A stretch of 64,000 nt of DNA from Prostheceraeus crozeri (taxonomy: Eukaryota; Platyhelminthes; Polycladida; Euryleptidae): the NCBI GenBank assembly GCA_907163375.1, contig CAJQUW010016966.1:1-64000 (forward strand), read 5' to 3'. The notes beneath the pieces are model-generated. The model saw only the letters and a list, made by a program, of their open reading frames with translations, had not been told where the DNA came from and did not search any database. Shown here one piece after another: positions 8,608-18,986 of this stretch (position 1 is its first letter; each line of letters opens with the position of its first letter). The translations under genes and the position numbers were made by a program.

Positions 8608-9754
8608 CTACTGCTGATGTAAAAACTCTGAAAGGAAAAGAATAGGAGATTAGATGCGGTAAGGAAATGATCATGTTGAAGTAACTTACTGGGCACTTTC
8701 TTCCGGACTTTTCGGACGATGAAGTCCTCAAGGTCGCCGGTGATGTCCATGTTCATGTGTAGACATAGGACTCCGTCGCCCTCGTAGCATTCCTGCGTCT
8801 GATTGGGGTCACTTGTGATGGTTGGGGCGTCGCACACATTATTTTCGAAGAGGGGAAGATGGACGTCATACACTCTTCTTTTTCTACACTTCTCACGCTC
8901 ATGCAATTGCTCTACTTGAGCCACCAATCTCCTGTTCACGCCCTTCACTTCCTCTGTTTCCTTCACCACGCTTCGCATCCGATCTATCTCATCATCCTTC
9001 CTCAACAAATTCGCCAGCAGACTACTCACCAAACTTGCTTTCTTCATCAGCTCACTCCTTTCCAGCATCCACTCTTTCTCCTTCTGCCTCATACTTTCCA
9101 ACTCTTCTCTCGTCACTTCATACCCTTCAGCCTTCGCAGTTAACTACTCATTCCGCATCACTAATGCTTTATTCTTCTCCTCAACCGCCCTCAATCGATC
9201 CTTCATCCTCACATGCTCATCCCTTGTGTTTCTTCCTCCCTCCGAGGCAATGATGCCGCCAACGGTTTAACCACTTCCTTTCCCTCATCCTTCCCCTTCT
9301 CCTCAAGATCATCAATGTTCCCAAACAATTCCTCCAACACGTCATCCAAATCAACATCAACATCAGGCTTCTTGATGTCCCCTCTCAACTCCACTTCTTC
9401 CTCACTCAAACCCTCATCAGTCGCCTTGGTTACACCTTTCTTCCCCACCGCACCCTCAATCGTTGCCACTGCCACCCTCACCTCTTCCATATCCATCAAA
9501 ACTCCCTCAAACCACGACTTAAACCCCTGCATACTAATATTGCCACTAGGGCACTGGCTATGGTTCCTAATGAACTCTACATCACTCCCATCCTCACATA
9601 CTACCCTATGATACACACACACCCTCAACAACACTTTCCTCACATGCTCGCCCACCGTCTCCTCTTTAATGTATTTCTTAAGTTCGCTGCCTCTGGCAGT
9701 ACGGCCACAGCCACTCTTGCCGATGAGCATTCGTGCATTGATCATTGTAGTCAT
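8608..9754 (-). CDS. Coiled-coil protein with histone-type 3' end, broken or with unseen introns
   Basis: The minus-strand gene starts at the ATG at 9754, with a TATA-like CTATAAAC about 46-52 bases upstream (9806-9800). The N-terminal part has a basic GKSGCGRTARGSELKKYI region, a C-x-Y-H segment resembling a compact fold, then a Glu/Asp-rich linker with DVDVDLDDVLEELF. The C-terminal part is a long charged coiled coil (EELESMRQKEKEWM and following) ending in a KVRKKV tail. A 62-nt intron (8628-8689, GTAAGT...TTTCAG) brings in the last codons and the stop at 8608. The coding stretch is not continuous in one frame, so the gene is either broken (about two breaks) or contains more introns. Function unknown. 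It may belong to the virus-like block. Confidence 0.5.
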
Positions 9755-9809
9755 AGTGACGATTCTGTAAAGATAGAGCAAAAATTTGATAGCAAGTGTT
9801 TATAGGATA

Positions 9810-11110
9810 CTACTTGCTGATATGCATTGAAAGACTAAGTCCAAAAACATTTGATAGCAGTCGTCTAGTCGTTAGGCTCTTGAATCCGTTACAGGCATTA
9901 CTCAGAGGGGATGTTATCCCAGCTCCAAGGCCTCGACCCACAAATCCAACCTCGAGCGGACAGAGCGTGCGTCATGTCACTGTGTTGGTATCCGGGCCCC
10001 GATTTTGACATGAAAACCGGTGGAGTTATTTACAAGAGGAAACGTCCCGTCGCAGAGACTCATAAACAACTGCTTTTTATTCAGAAACTTTAATCATCAT
10101 CATTAAATACGAATTTAAATTTTTCAGTATTTTAGTACTACTCATACAACGTTTGTAAGTAGTCTGTCACCTACAGAACATCATGAGCTGTCAAACGTTT
10201 TATGAATCAAGTCTAAAGGACTTGTAGAAGCAAAGTTAAAGCCGTTTGAAGATTTCGGCCTACTATCATCAAATGGTCAGTCATGCTATAATGACTAACC
10301 TATAAATCTGACTCCTTAGCTGATATCAGCAATGAAAAGTCAGAAGTCCGATATCGGACCTCAAGAGAAACGACTTGCCTGTAGTCAGTTTCTCAACTTA
10401 GTGAGATTCCTCTCCCGAACTCGTGCTTATATATCCTGTGAATATGCAATCGATAAGAGGGGGTTAGACATTAATTATCCAAAATTTGACGCTGAATCCA
10501 AATCTGGTGTCAGTTTTCTCGTCCGATGCTTCGTTCGCCCGCTGGAGCCCAAAACACAAAACTCAACCTCTGACGGCTCTCTAACATAGCCAAAAGTCTC
10601 AATGTCACTCTCAAGCCTCAGCAAAGGAAAGTAGATCCAATCTGTGCTATCCAATGAATTTGTGACACTCTTAGCTTTCAAACAAACTGTTGCACGACTC
10701 TCTACCATTCCTTGAACCAGAGTTGGAAGACCGCTGCCGAGGGCGGGGGTCGAAGTTCTTCGTTCTCTGGCCGACGACTTTGGAAACAAGTCTCCTAGAC
10801 CCAAAGTTGGCCAAAAAATTCAAATCCGCCGTCCATTTTCACGTACGAGGCTTCGTTTAGCCGCTACAGTCACTTTCTCACTCAAAAACACTCAAAAACA
10901 CACCTAAACCACACCTACACCCAAGAAACTCAACATGTCGACGCAGAATTTCATCAGGAAACCAAATCTAAACACAAAACAACCCTACACACACTCCTAC
11001 ACACCAAAAACATCGACCGCCGCCAAAGAACAACTACGACGGTCGACCACGACACACCCGGACGGTCGACCCAGAACCACAGCAACCCAACTCACGCTCC
11101 AGAGGGGGGC
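9810..11110. other. No gene seen
   Basis: This stretch has short open frames on both strands but no recognisable domain or promoter. A tRNA-like box A (TCTAGTCGTTAGGCTC near 9865) is followed by a poor box B candidate near 9929, perhaps a worn SINE. Bases 10880-11110 are unusually C- and A-rich (ACACACC-type text) and run into the Tc1-like transposase fragment. Confidence 0.4.
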
Positions 11111-11113
11111 GCT

Positions 11114-11575
11114 GTGCGCAGTTGGGAGGATTCCTTGCTACTAGTCGCTATAAATGTGAATGTCCCGCTACAGAGACGTGTAATTTCTGAAATTGATAGG
11201 CAACGCATCGTTGATGAGAATCGAGATTATGTTGAGGTTGCTGTTTCTCTTGGAATCGCTCGTGGCAGCGCATGGTCAATCATTAGACGATACCAATTGA
11301 CGGGCAACGTTATTACACGAATGCGAGGAGGACATCAACCTCGCCTTATAGATCACGAAATGGAGGAATGTATTGTTGGTATTGTTCAGGATAATCCGGC
11401 ATTCACGCTTGAGCAAATCAATGTTGAGATGCGTCGGAGTCCTCCATAAACATCGCAGAGTGCTTTTACTGTGTGGAAGGCAGGTATCAGAAGAAATTTG
11501 GGAGATGCACTAGACCAGATGCTTCGACAGGATCACCAGACGCGCATGGCAACACTGGCTTAACTGTAAGAGTAA
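11114..11575 (+). mobile_element. Tc1/mariner-type transposase, N-terminal DNA-binding fragment
   Basis: The translation from about 11165 (RRVISEIDRQRIVDENRDY, then VAVSLGIARGSAWSIIRRY, then a G-x-V-x-T-R-x-R-G-G-H linker and NPAFTLEQINVEMRR) matches the paired helix-turn-helix and GRPR-like linker of IS630/Tc1/mariner transposases. An in-frame TAA at 11447 interrupts it; the same frame then stays open to about 11575 with unmatched sequence. The whole DDE catalytic domain is missing and no terminal repeats were found. This is a deletion relic of a plain DNA transposon. Confidence 0.65.
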
Positions 11576-11599
11576 AATCTCTCCGAAATCACTCCCGAG

Positions 11600-13560
11600 G
11601 TTTGTCTAGCTTCCCTGGAAAGGTATGTCTGCTGATTCCTCGGTGCATGCGACTAGAAGACATCACTGACAATCATGCCATAAACAATGGTAGATATCTC
11701 GATAGCGTGCGAAATGCCGTTTATCATCGAGATATATCGATCTAATGAATGATGTCGTTGATCAATGACAAATCTCAGCAAATAAATGAGAAATGCCGTT
11801 AACTTATTAGCTTCAACGTTAATCAACGGCAGATTCATATTAACAAGCGCAAAAACCTGTATTTGCATTAGGCTACTCTTCTTACGTGTCAAATCAGGCC
11901 TAGTCTTATGTCAAATTGAACAAAATATATCCCAATCTTTTGTCGTCAGTCAATAAGTCATAAAACAGTTCAATGCAGTCTCCGAGACCATTTCAATTGA
12001 ATTTTTTGAACTCTACACTCACCGTTTGAGCAGATTCCGTCTACCGAATAACGTGAAATGGAAACGAAACTAATAGTGGAATGTTTGAAATATTTTAATT
12101 AAAACAATAAGTAAAATAATGCCAATAAAAGGTTTTTGTCTTCTACGTTATCACTGAATTTATCGAAGGATTTATCACGGGAAATTTTAAAGTGATAAAT
12201 ATAAGCGACAATACTTTCCTGTCTTTGCGATAAGCGATAAATTTTCGTTAAAAGTATAAAGTAGTTTTCGTATAAAGTGGTTCAATCCCAGTTTGTGCAT
12301 TCAAAAAGAACGTATATTTTGTTCCACGATTCTGTAGTATTTTTTTTCGCTGTATTTCTTTTTGCTTTAGTCTGTATTTGTTTTTCTAATTTCTACTTAT
12401 ACATTTATATATTTGTTTACTTTATTTAATTATTTATTCTACCTTTCATTTCTATATTTTTTTTACTTTGACTTTTTTGCTTATCATTTACTTTGTAAAC
12501 TCAGTGATTGTTTAAGTCTTTTATTGTATTTACTAGTATTTTATGTAAACAGAACATATCATGACTTTTCTTTACAGTAGACTAACTTGTACTTTTGCTT
12601 TATCTTTTATGTGCAATTTTAGTGAAGGTCTAACTTTGCTTTTTTCTTTCTTTGTCTTAACTAGTGCATTTACTTGTAAACTTAACATATCATGATTTTT
12701 CTATGTACAGTAGGCTACATGTAGCAAGTTGTCAGTTGCATTCTTGTTGGTTGTCTCATCCGTGTTATTGTCAGTCTTGTCACTTCGCAGAACAGTTGTC
12801 TACAGCCATCGAACCTGTGTCTAATGCTTGAGCAAATGTCATTCAGTTCCGTGTAATGCTCTCAATAAGAACGGACGAAGCGCCGAGCTGCTAATTACAT
12901 GCCGAGTTTTCCTTTATTGACTAATTGCATAAATTTTCGGCTGAATTTCTTATTGCAACGCCCACCACTGGAAATTTCCATTTGTTTGATGAGGTATGAT
13001 GCAAGATATTGAATGCCTTTAGGCATCTAACTCATTTAAAAAGCGTGTAGGATTTACGTTGTTACCCGACTGGTATTACCCGATACAAGATTTTTCAATA
13101 CGCCGAGATGCAAATTTGGAAGGGTACCGGTTTTGATACTCTCTCCTCGGTTTCTATTTCGCACGTACGGAAGTATAAATGACACTTTAAAGTTTCAGTG
13201 AAAATGATCCTTCAGCTGAAGATAAAACTCAGGACAACAAAAAAGAAAAGTATGCTTCTTAATTACATAATTATATTCTGCGTATACTTATTGGCAATAT
13301 AAACATCAATTGCAACACTCATAATATTGTAAAATAATAAATAACATGACACAATGTAGTGCATATTCATATTCACAAATGCAACGATGTAGGCTACAAA
13401 ATAATGCCACTTACAATGTAAATAGGGCATCGTCTCTTCAATTCCCTTTTCTCTTGAATATGTGTTCTTCTTTTTCAAAATCATCAAAAATATCTTTGCG
13501 ATGTGTCAACAATTTGACCATTGCTGCTAATTGATACAGGCAGTGTGCCAATCGACAAAG
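11600..13560. other. AT-rich, no gene; imperfect tandem duplication at 12530-12730
   Basis: No supported coding region. Bases 12300-12700 are T-rich on +. ACATATCATGA occurs at about 12552 and again at about 12686, with similar text around both, indicating an old ~134-bp tandem duplication. Otherwise I see nothing. Confidence 0.4.
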
Positions 13561-13589
13561 CATTATCTTTGTTCATCGATGGGTAAACA

Positions 13590-13960
13590 GCCTGCTTTCC
13601 TTTTCAAGTCGTTGATAGTATTGAGATTTTGGGTGTCATTGTAAGTAAAGATTTGAAGTGGACTCAGCATATCGAAAAAGTGAAAAAGCATGTCGTTTTT
13701 ATGCACTACGAAAAATGAAAATGTGTCTGAACCCCACTGAGCTCCATAAATTGTACACCAGCTCTATAAGATCTGTCTTTGAGCACGCCTGTCCTGTCCA
13801 TGTTTCGTTGGCATGAATCTCACGCCTTCAGAAAAGATAGCAAGACTAGATAGAAGAGCACATAGAATAATTTTCCTGAATGACATTCGACTTTGTAAGT
13901 GCTCCCCTGGTGCTTTGTCAAAACGTAGAGATGCTATGTACAAAAAGTGTTATGTGTATA
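13590..13960 (+). mobile_element. LINE fragment, end of reverse transcriptase ORF
   Basis: The translation (VEILGVIVSKDLKWTQHI, then YALRKMK...P.ELHKLYTSSIRSVFEHACPV...RLQKIARLDRRAHRIIF) is the thumb/C-terminal segment of ORF2 of Jockey/CR1/L2-type non-LTR retrotransposons: the 'FLGV...L.W..HI' strand, 'YT.YIRP.LEYA.PVW' and 'LE.iQRRA.R' motifs. Frame changes and a stop after the V-S-L-A stretch show decay. It is a heavily 5'-truncated copy with no visible poly(A). Confidence 0.75.
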
Positions 13961-14203
13961 TATCTCAATGAATGAAGACCGTATCCTGAGATATTTGATC
14001 CCCGAACACTGCAGGACAGTGACAAATATGTTGTTACTTTTTGTCCGACTGTGAAACGGAAACGACATTTTATTTCTTATGGTGTTAACTTGATGAATAA
14101 TCATTGATGCTTTTACATTTTTGTATATGTTACTCCAGTGATTTGCACAATTTGTGATTTCCATTTACGAAACATTTATGCATAGGCCTACACTACACTA
14201 CTA

Positions 14204-15566
14204 AGGTGGGTGAGGTGAATAAGGCCCAGCTGGAAATAAGGCCCACTTGCTAGATCTCGGAAACTGCTTAACGAATTTAAGCGCAACAAAAAAGAAATGA
14301 AAATATATCTAATTTTAAATAAGTGTCAGAAGTTTTATCGATTTTGGTCCAGTGGATCAGATTCTACAGCATCTCAAAAAAAAGAACATTCAAATTTCTT
14401 CTTTGATCTAATATTTGCTCTTCATTTGTTCAAGGATTTCATGTCACAAAATATTGGTGTAGATGAACTCTCAACATGGAAAATTATCTCTGGCGTATCC
14501 TCTCTATGACCTTATATAGTAGTTTGATTTTTGAGTTCGGGGAAAGTCCAAAAATCTCTGATTATAAAACGATGTCAATGTAGCCAATAAGGCCCATACA
14601 AAATGCTGGTAATAAGGCCCGGGCCTATCACAGTATAATCAGTACTCCAAAAATCCAACGAAAGTCATATCCACGTAAATGTAAGCGTGGTCTTACGTAG
14701 AAAGCACAACTACTTACGAAATAACTTTTTACTATTAAAAAGCGCTTTAAGCAAGCACCTGCTCTATCCAAGAAGCAAAATAGTAGGCTCAAGCTTAGTT
14801 GTAGAAAAGATGAGCAAGCTGGCAGTGAATCGTGGGATTGGAAAATTTGTGAGGAAGATGAAAAGTTAGATAGGCCTATGAGATAGTGTACAGCATGTGA
14901 TGACTAATTGGGTACACAAAGATTCTGTTGGTTTAAGTCATGGAAGTGACGAAGATGAGTTCCCATTTGTTTGTCCTGACTGTTCCAGTGTAGGCCTATA
15001 AAGTCAGTGCTTTTGACTGATAATATAATAGAGAGATTATACAATACCAAATACATCGCCAAATACAAGGTTTCACCATCATATACATGTAATTATTTTT
15101 TCCTCGTGTTAAAAATACATTTTGTTTTTCAGTAAAACTCGATGTATTTGAATGAACAATTTTGGTTTTTCTTTTTACATAGGGGTTAACTTAAGTCCTA
15201 ACTCTGAATTACAAGAACATATTAGATCTAACCTTATTATAACTATTTGCGTACCAGAAGGTGAATACAATCCAATGTATATAGTCAGATGTTAAAAGTG
15301 ACTTATAAGCTACGTAAATTGAATACATAAATTAAAAACAAAAGTGGGCCTTATTACCTGCACGTGTCGGCAATAAGGCCCACTCGGTGATTTTTCATCT
15401 TTTTGCTCGTACACCAAAAGTTTCGCAATAATCGACATGAACTTCTCACACATGTCAACTGCCCCAGAAATAGATAATTTGAATATAAATTCATAGTATT
15501 TTATCAAAAATTCAAGACTGTAGAGCTCTAAGTCTGTTAGGTGGGCCTTATTCACCTCACCCACCT
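14204..15566. mobile_element. Non-autonomous pogo-like DNA transposon with 25-bp TIRs and TA duplication
   Basis: The left end reads AGGTGGGTGAGGTGAATAAG..., and the right end is its reverse complement for about 25 bases. Both ends are flanked by TA (14202-14203 and 15567-15568). The word ATAAGGCCCA recurs at least four more times inside, near both ends, as subterminal repeats. Between about 14870 and 15000 a + frame shows CTACDD...WVHKD and, after a D/E-rich gap, FVCPDC. This resembles the C-terminal PHD-like Cys/His tail of some Tigger/pogo transposases, so the element is probably an internally deleted relative. The DDE core is absent. Length 1363 bp. Confidence 0.8.
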
Positions 15567-15650
15567 TATAATACAGCAACAAGAATAACTCATCAGCTTT
15601 TAGAATAGGCAAAGGCACATCAAAATTTATTATTCGTCGTTGCAAAATAT

Positions 15651-16236
15651 ACACTGCAAACTGTAATCAGCCAAATAACAGACAATTTATCAGCCATAAC
15701 GATCAGACAATTGCAACAGACAGCATGAGACAATGAACAACCAAAAGTGGCTGTTCAGAGCAGACAAAATGAGACAATTATTCGCCAAAATATCAGACAA
15801 TTCACACTCGGATTATGGACAACTCTGATACTTTGCAAGTCCACTGTGTCAATGTCAACTTTAGGGAAGTATATAGACACTTAAAAGCTGTAAAAAATAT
15901 TGTAAAAATAGAATTAAAAGATGGCATCAATACGTCAAATATCCAGACCTGTTATTGCCATGCCTCAAGGTATATACAAAGAACCCTACTTATTTACAAC
16001 ATTGTATATTCTACAATTGAAAATTATCAAGGATACCATTCAATTTCAACAAAAGTGTATATGTTAGTCGTAAGTAGTATGATAGGCAGTAAACGTAATA
16101 ATGTAAATTAGGTCGTGCGATGAGACAAAAATTGTCTGACAAGTAGGAAATTTGTCTGATAATACGCAGTAAGTGCCAAAATACTAATGTGGCTCACAAA
16201 TTGTCCGATAAGTGTCTGTTTACAGTTTGCAGGTGT
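15651..16236. mobile_element. MITE, 586 bp, 5-bp duplication AATAT
   Basis: The ends ACACTGCAAACTG and ACACCTGCAAACTG (right end reverse-complemented) form imperfect TIRs with one indel. AATAT flanks both ends (15646-15650 and 16237-16241). The first 150 bases carry repeated CAGACAATT/GAGACAAT words, and the last 120 bases carry their reverse complements (AATTGTCTG, ATTGTCCG), so the subterminal zones also pair. It has no coding capacity beyond a 98-codon chance frame. The superfamily is not fixed. Confidence 0.65.
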
Positions 16237-16279
16237 AATATTCGTTTTTGAATATGCAAACGTTAAGTATGTTAGCAAG

Positions 16280-17995
16280 TTATTTTCGCTTCAATAGTTT
16301 TACCATTACATGGCGTTTAATTTTAGAGCTCAATAGAAAATATCCCATATTTTGGGCAAGACTTTTTAATGAGTAGAGAATTTGGATTGTAAATGATGCA
16401 ACTAAGTAATTTTGAACGGAATTGGTTCCAAGTCTAGTCGAATCCATTCCTCCTTTATCTAACAAAAAGAAAACAAATGCAACTATTGCTGGAATTCCAA
16501 ATAAGACGCTTAAGATGGACGATATCATCAATTGCCTAATAAATATAGTCACATTGTCAGCTCGTGATCGCCTTTCGGATTTTGAAATTGAAATACTCAA
16601 TGACCTTTGATGAAGTTTCAGCTTTTGAACTGCTAGCGTAATAAAAGCAGCGCTTAAACAACCAGAAACGAAAGTAATAGACAGCATCACAATTGGTTGA
16701 ATTATATCGTGATAATTATACCAATTAGCTTTGACATTGCGCGTCGAACAAGAAGATTGTTGGAATAACCAAACGAAATGCATTTCAAAAGCTTTATTGA
16801 TATTCATATGAGATGACGTCATTTTGATGAATAATTCCTCGTCATATCCATAGTTCGAAAAACTTGCCAACAAAAGGAAAACGGCCATTGCAAGAACAGC
16901 AACAAATGCTGCTCTGAAATAAATTGCTTTCGGTTTATTTCTTGATGTTTGAACTATTCTACTTGTAGTCAGCCGATGGACTTGTACATATTTTTCTATG
17001 GATACAGAAAGATGCAAAATGCTTGAAGAAGTTCCTTCGTAAGCCATTCCAAACGATTTCAATGGCATAGTTAGGAAACAATTCAATGCTTTTGGAATAT
17101 ATTGCGTAAGCGAAATTGCTGGCAAAAAAATATCCAAGGAATTCATGAGTATCAAGTAAACTATTTCATACTGTTGCTTGTGAAAATGTATATAGCTGTA
17201 AAGTATCATTTGACAAACTATGAGTAAGAAAATGCAAACCACTTCAACAATTTTTTGCAAAATGTACACCTCTATAACTCCGGGTACAAAATTAGCCCTT
17301 AAAATTGTATAGTGCAGTATTAAATTGAACATATTTGAAAAAATCTCCATCGATTGTGACATAAAATCCATGGATACCTCAATTCCTAACTCGTCTGATG
17401 ATGGTAGCTTACTATTCGCTTTCCAACGAGCCTCATCCAACGTTGCAATTTGAAATAGCACACAATTGAGTGCCAAAAAGTGTTTCTCGTCTCTGAGGAT
17501 GATCGGCTGCATGGTTTTAGAGTACTGAGACATGACTAGATGTGATAGTGTAAAGCAAGGTAAAATATAACGCACATCCATTGGTAGCTTTCTATCTGAA
17601 TAGCAATCATGAAGTTTATAATGTCTGTAGTAAAAGTCTCGCCAACCATCACGCAAATCTGATGCAATTTTTGGATCAAATGTTTCACCATTTTCATAGG
17701 CCACATCGTAGCGCTTCAATATCATTTTGAGTGTTTTCTCTTTCAACTTGCAAGTGTCGTTGGTTGAGATGTGAAATTCTTGCAAAGTTAGTCTCTTTTC
17801 ACCATCCTTTACAGCGTTTAGCAATTTGGCTCTCCGAATTTGATTGAGATTCCTATTCAAAGACTTTACTGATTGTGTGATGTTACGCTCTCGCATCTGT
17901 CTCACTAATTGTGACGATCCCTCAAAAGTTAAAGATTTACAGGGAGTTCCCAAAAAGGAAATAGAAAAGACTACGACAAATATACACTCCACCAT
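16280..17995 (-). CDS. Seven-transmembrane receptor with long N-terminal ectodomain, 571 aa
   Basis: Intronless 571-codon gene. Residues 1-20 form a signal peptide. Residues 21-245 form an extracellular domain with several Cys (83, 131, 147, 178) and N-x-S/T sites. Seven hydrophobic helices follow at about 246-268, 276-300, 314-338, 358-380, 430-455, 485-512 and 528-553. The end of helix 3 has IEKYVQVHR, where rhodopsin-class receptors have D/ERY. C306 and C416 could form the usual helix 3-loop 2 disulphide, and helix 7 ends NMGYF in place of NPxxY. The third cytoplasmic loop is basic and Ser-rich. It is therefore a divergent class-A-like GPCR of unknown ligand, at the plasma membrane. The first in-frame ATG is used; an out-of-frame ATG lies 5 bases upstream. 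The frame has no breaks. Confidence 0.85.
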   Translation of the reverse strand: MVECIFVVVFSISFLGTPCKSLTFEGSSQLVRQMRERNITQSVKSLNRNLNQIRRAKLLNAVKDGEKRLTLQEFHISTNDTCKLKEKTLKMILKRYDVAYENGETFDPKIASDLRDGWRDFYYRHYKLHDCYSDRKLPMDVRYILPCFTLSHLVMSQYSKTMQPIILRDEKHFLALNCVLFQIATLDEARWKANSKLPSSDELGIEVSMDFMSQSMEIFSNMFNLILHYTILRANFVPGVIEVYILQKIVEVVCIFLLIVCQMILYSYIHFHKQQYEIVYLILMNSLDIFLPAISLTQYIPKALNCFLTMPLKSFGMAYEGTSSSILHLSVSIEKYVQVHRLTTSRIVQTSRNKPKAIYFRAAFVAVLAMAVFLLLASFSNYGYDEELFIKMTSSHMNINKAFEMHFVWLFQQSSCSTRNVKANWYNYHDIIQPIVMLSITFVSGCLSAAFITLAVQKLKLHQRSLSISISKSERRSRADNVTIFIRQLMISSILSVLFGIPAIVAFVFFLLDKGGMDSTRLGTNSVQNYLVASFTIQILYSLKSLAQNMGYFLLSSKIKRHVMVKLLKRK

Positions 17996-18039
17996 CTCAT
18001 GATGAAAGACAACGCGTTGAAAAGATTTCGGACAACAGA

Positions 18040-18117
18040 TTTATAGATGAAAAGAGGAAAAACACCCACGGGTTACATGATTCCGGATATGAAGCGGCTT
18101 TTAAGACACGGCATTGG
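18040..18117 (-). promoter_or_regulatory. Promoter of the receptor gene
   Basis: On minus, TATAAA (18045-18040) lies 45 bases before the ATG at 17995, and a CCAAT box (18117-18113) lies about 70 bases further upstream. The spacing is that of a classical RNA polymerase II core promoter and would leave a 5' UTR of about 15-20 bases. Confidence 0.55.
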
Positions 18118-18986
18118 TCTATAAGATTGGATGTTACGAAGAAATGCAAATTTGGGCTGTTCATTTTTCGATTATGGAAACATGAATAAAACCTGCTTAC
18201 AGAACATGGTCGAGCAGAGAAAGACATTTACACCAATCATGAATCGCTTTGATCAATGGATCTTGCCGATGCTCTTCTTTCGTGAAGCGTTTTCTGAACA
18301 TACGAAAATCTGTTTTAGTTACTGACGGCCGATTTGAATTCTAACACTCCGATGCCGCAAGCAGTGTCGGAGGAAGAGAAAAAGGGGAACATGCACATGT
18401 GTCCTGGAATTCGCTAGCGTAATCACTGTGTAAACGCAATGTGAGCACATTATACGGTCGCCATCACGTGTTTCTGCTGGGAACCGGACATGAGACTTCA
18501 AGAAATTCCTTTTAATTCTTTCACGAAGTCATTTTCAAGATATATTCTCTGTTTTACAATAAACAACAGTCAGTGCTATAGAAATATTATATAATAGTGT
18601 GTTAGACCTGATCTTCTAGTTATAGATCCAATAAATTTAGTTTGAAATTTGAAAACTTCGTTTCAAGCATTTTCACTTATCTCGCTTCGTAACTAACAGC
18701 CTGAATTCAAATGATAGTGCACCTAATAGTTTTGAAAAATGTTTTGAAGTGCAATTTGGCATCTTTCATTTTGCATTATAGTCAAGTGAACTTTCATAAT
18801 GCTAACATGTCGCTTTTTGGCCAAGAGAACAAAACAATGAATCGTTTTCAGAATAACTGAAAGTTATCTTCTACATTTCTATATCTATATCTTTTTATGT
18901 TGCTTCTATATATTATCTTCTAAGAGCTACTGACATTTTCTTCTTAAATTCGCGCACGAGCTTCTTATTAATTTCATAATGTAGAC

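Noticed and set aside
8822-9253. 143-codon plus-strand frame
   Set aside because: Low-complexity H/S/P/L-rich shadow of the minus-strand coiled-coil gene.
8140-9754. Histone genes upstream of the stem-loops
   Set aside because: Neither minus-strand protein has any histone-fold signature; only the 3' signals are histone-like.
9855-9945. tRNA-derived SINE
   Set aside because: A tRNA-Glu-like box A is present, but the only box B candidate is poor and too far away.
10475-10804. 109-codon minus-strand frame
   Set aside because: No domain, no promoter, and an overlapping plus-strand frame of similar quality; no support for either.
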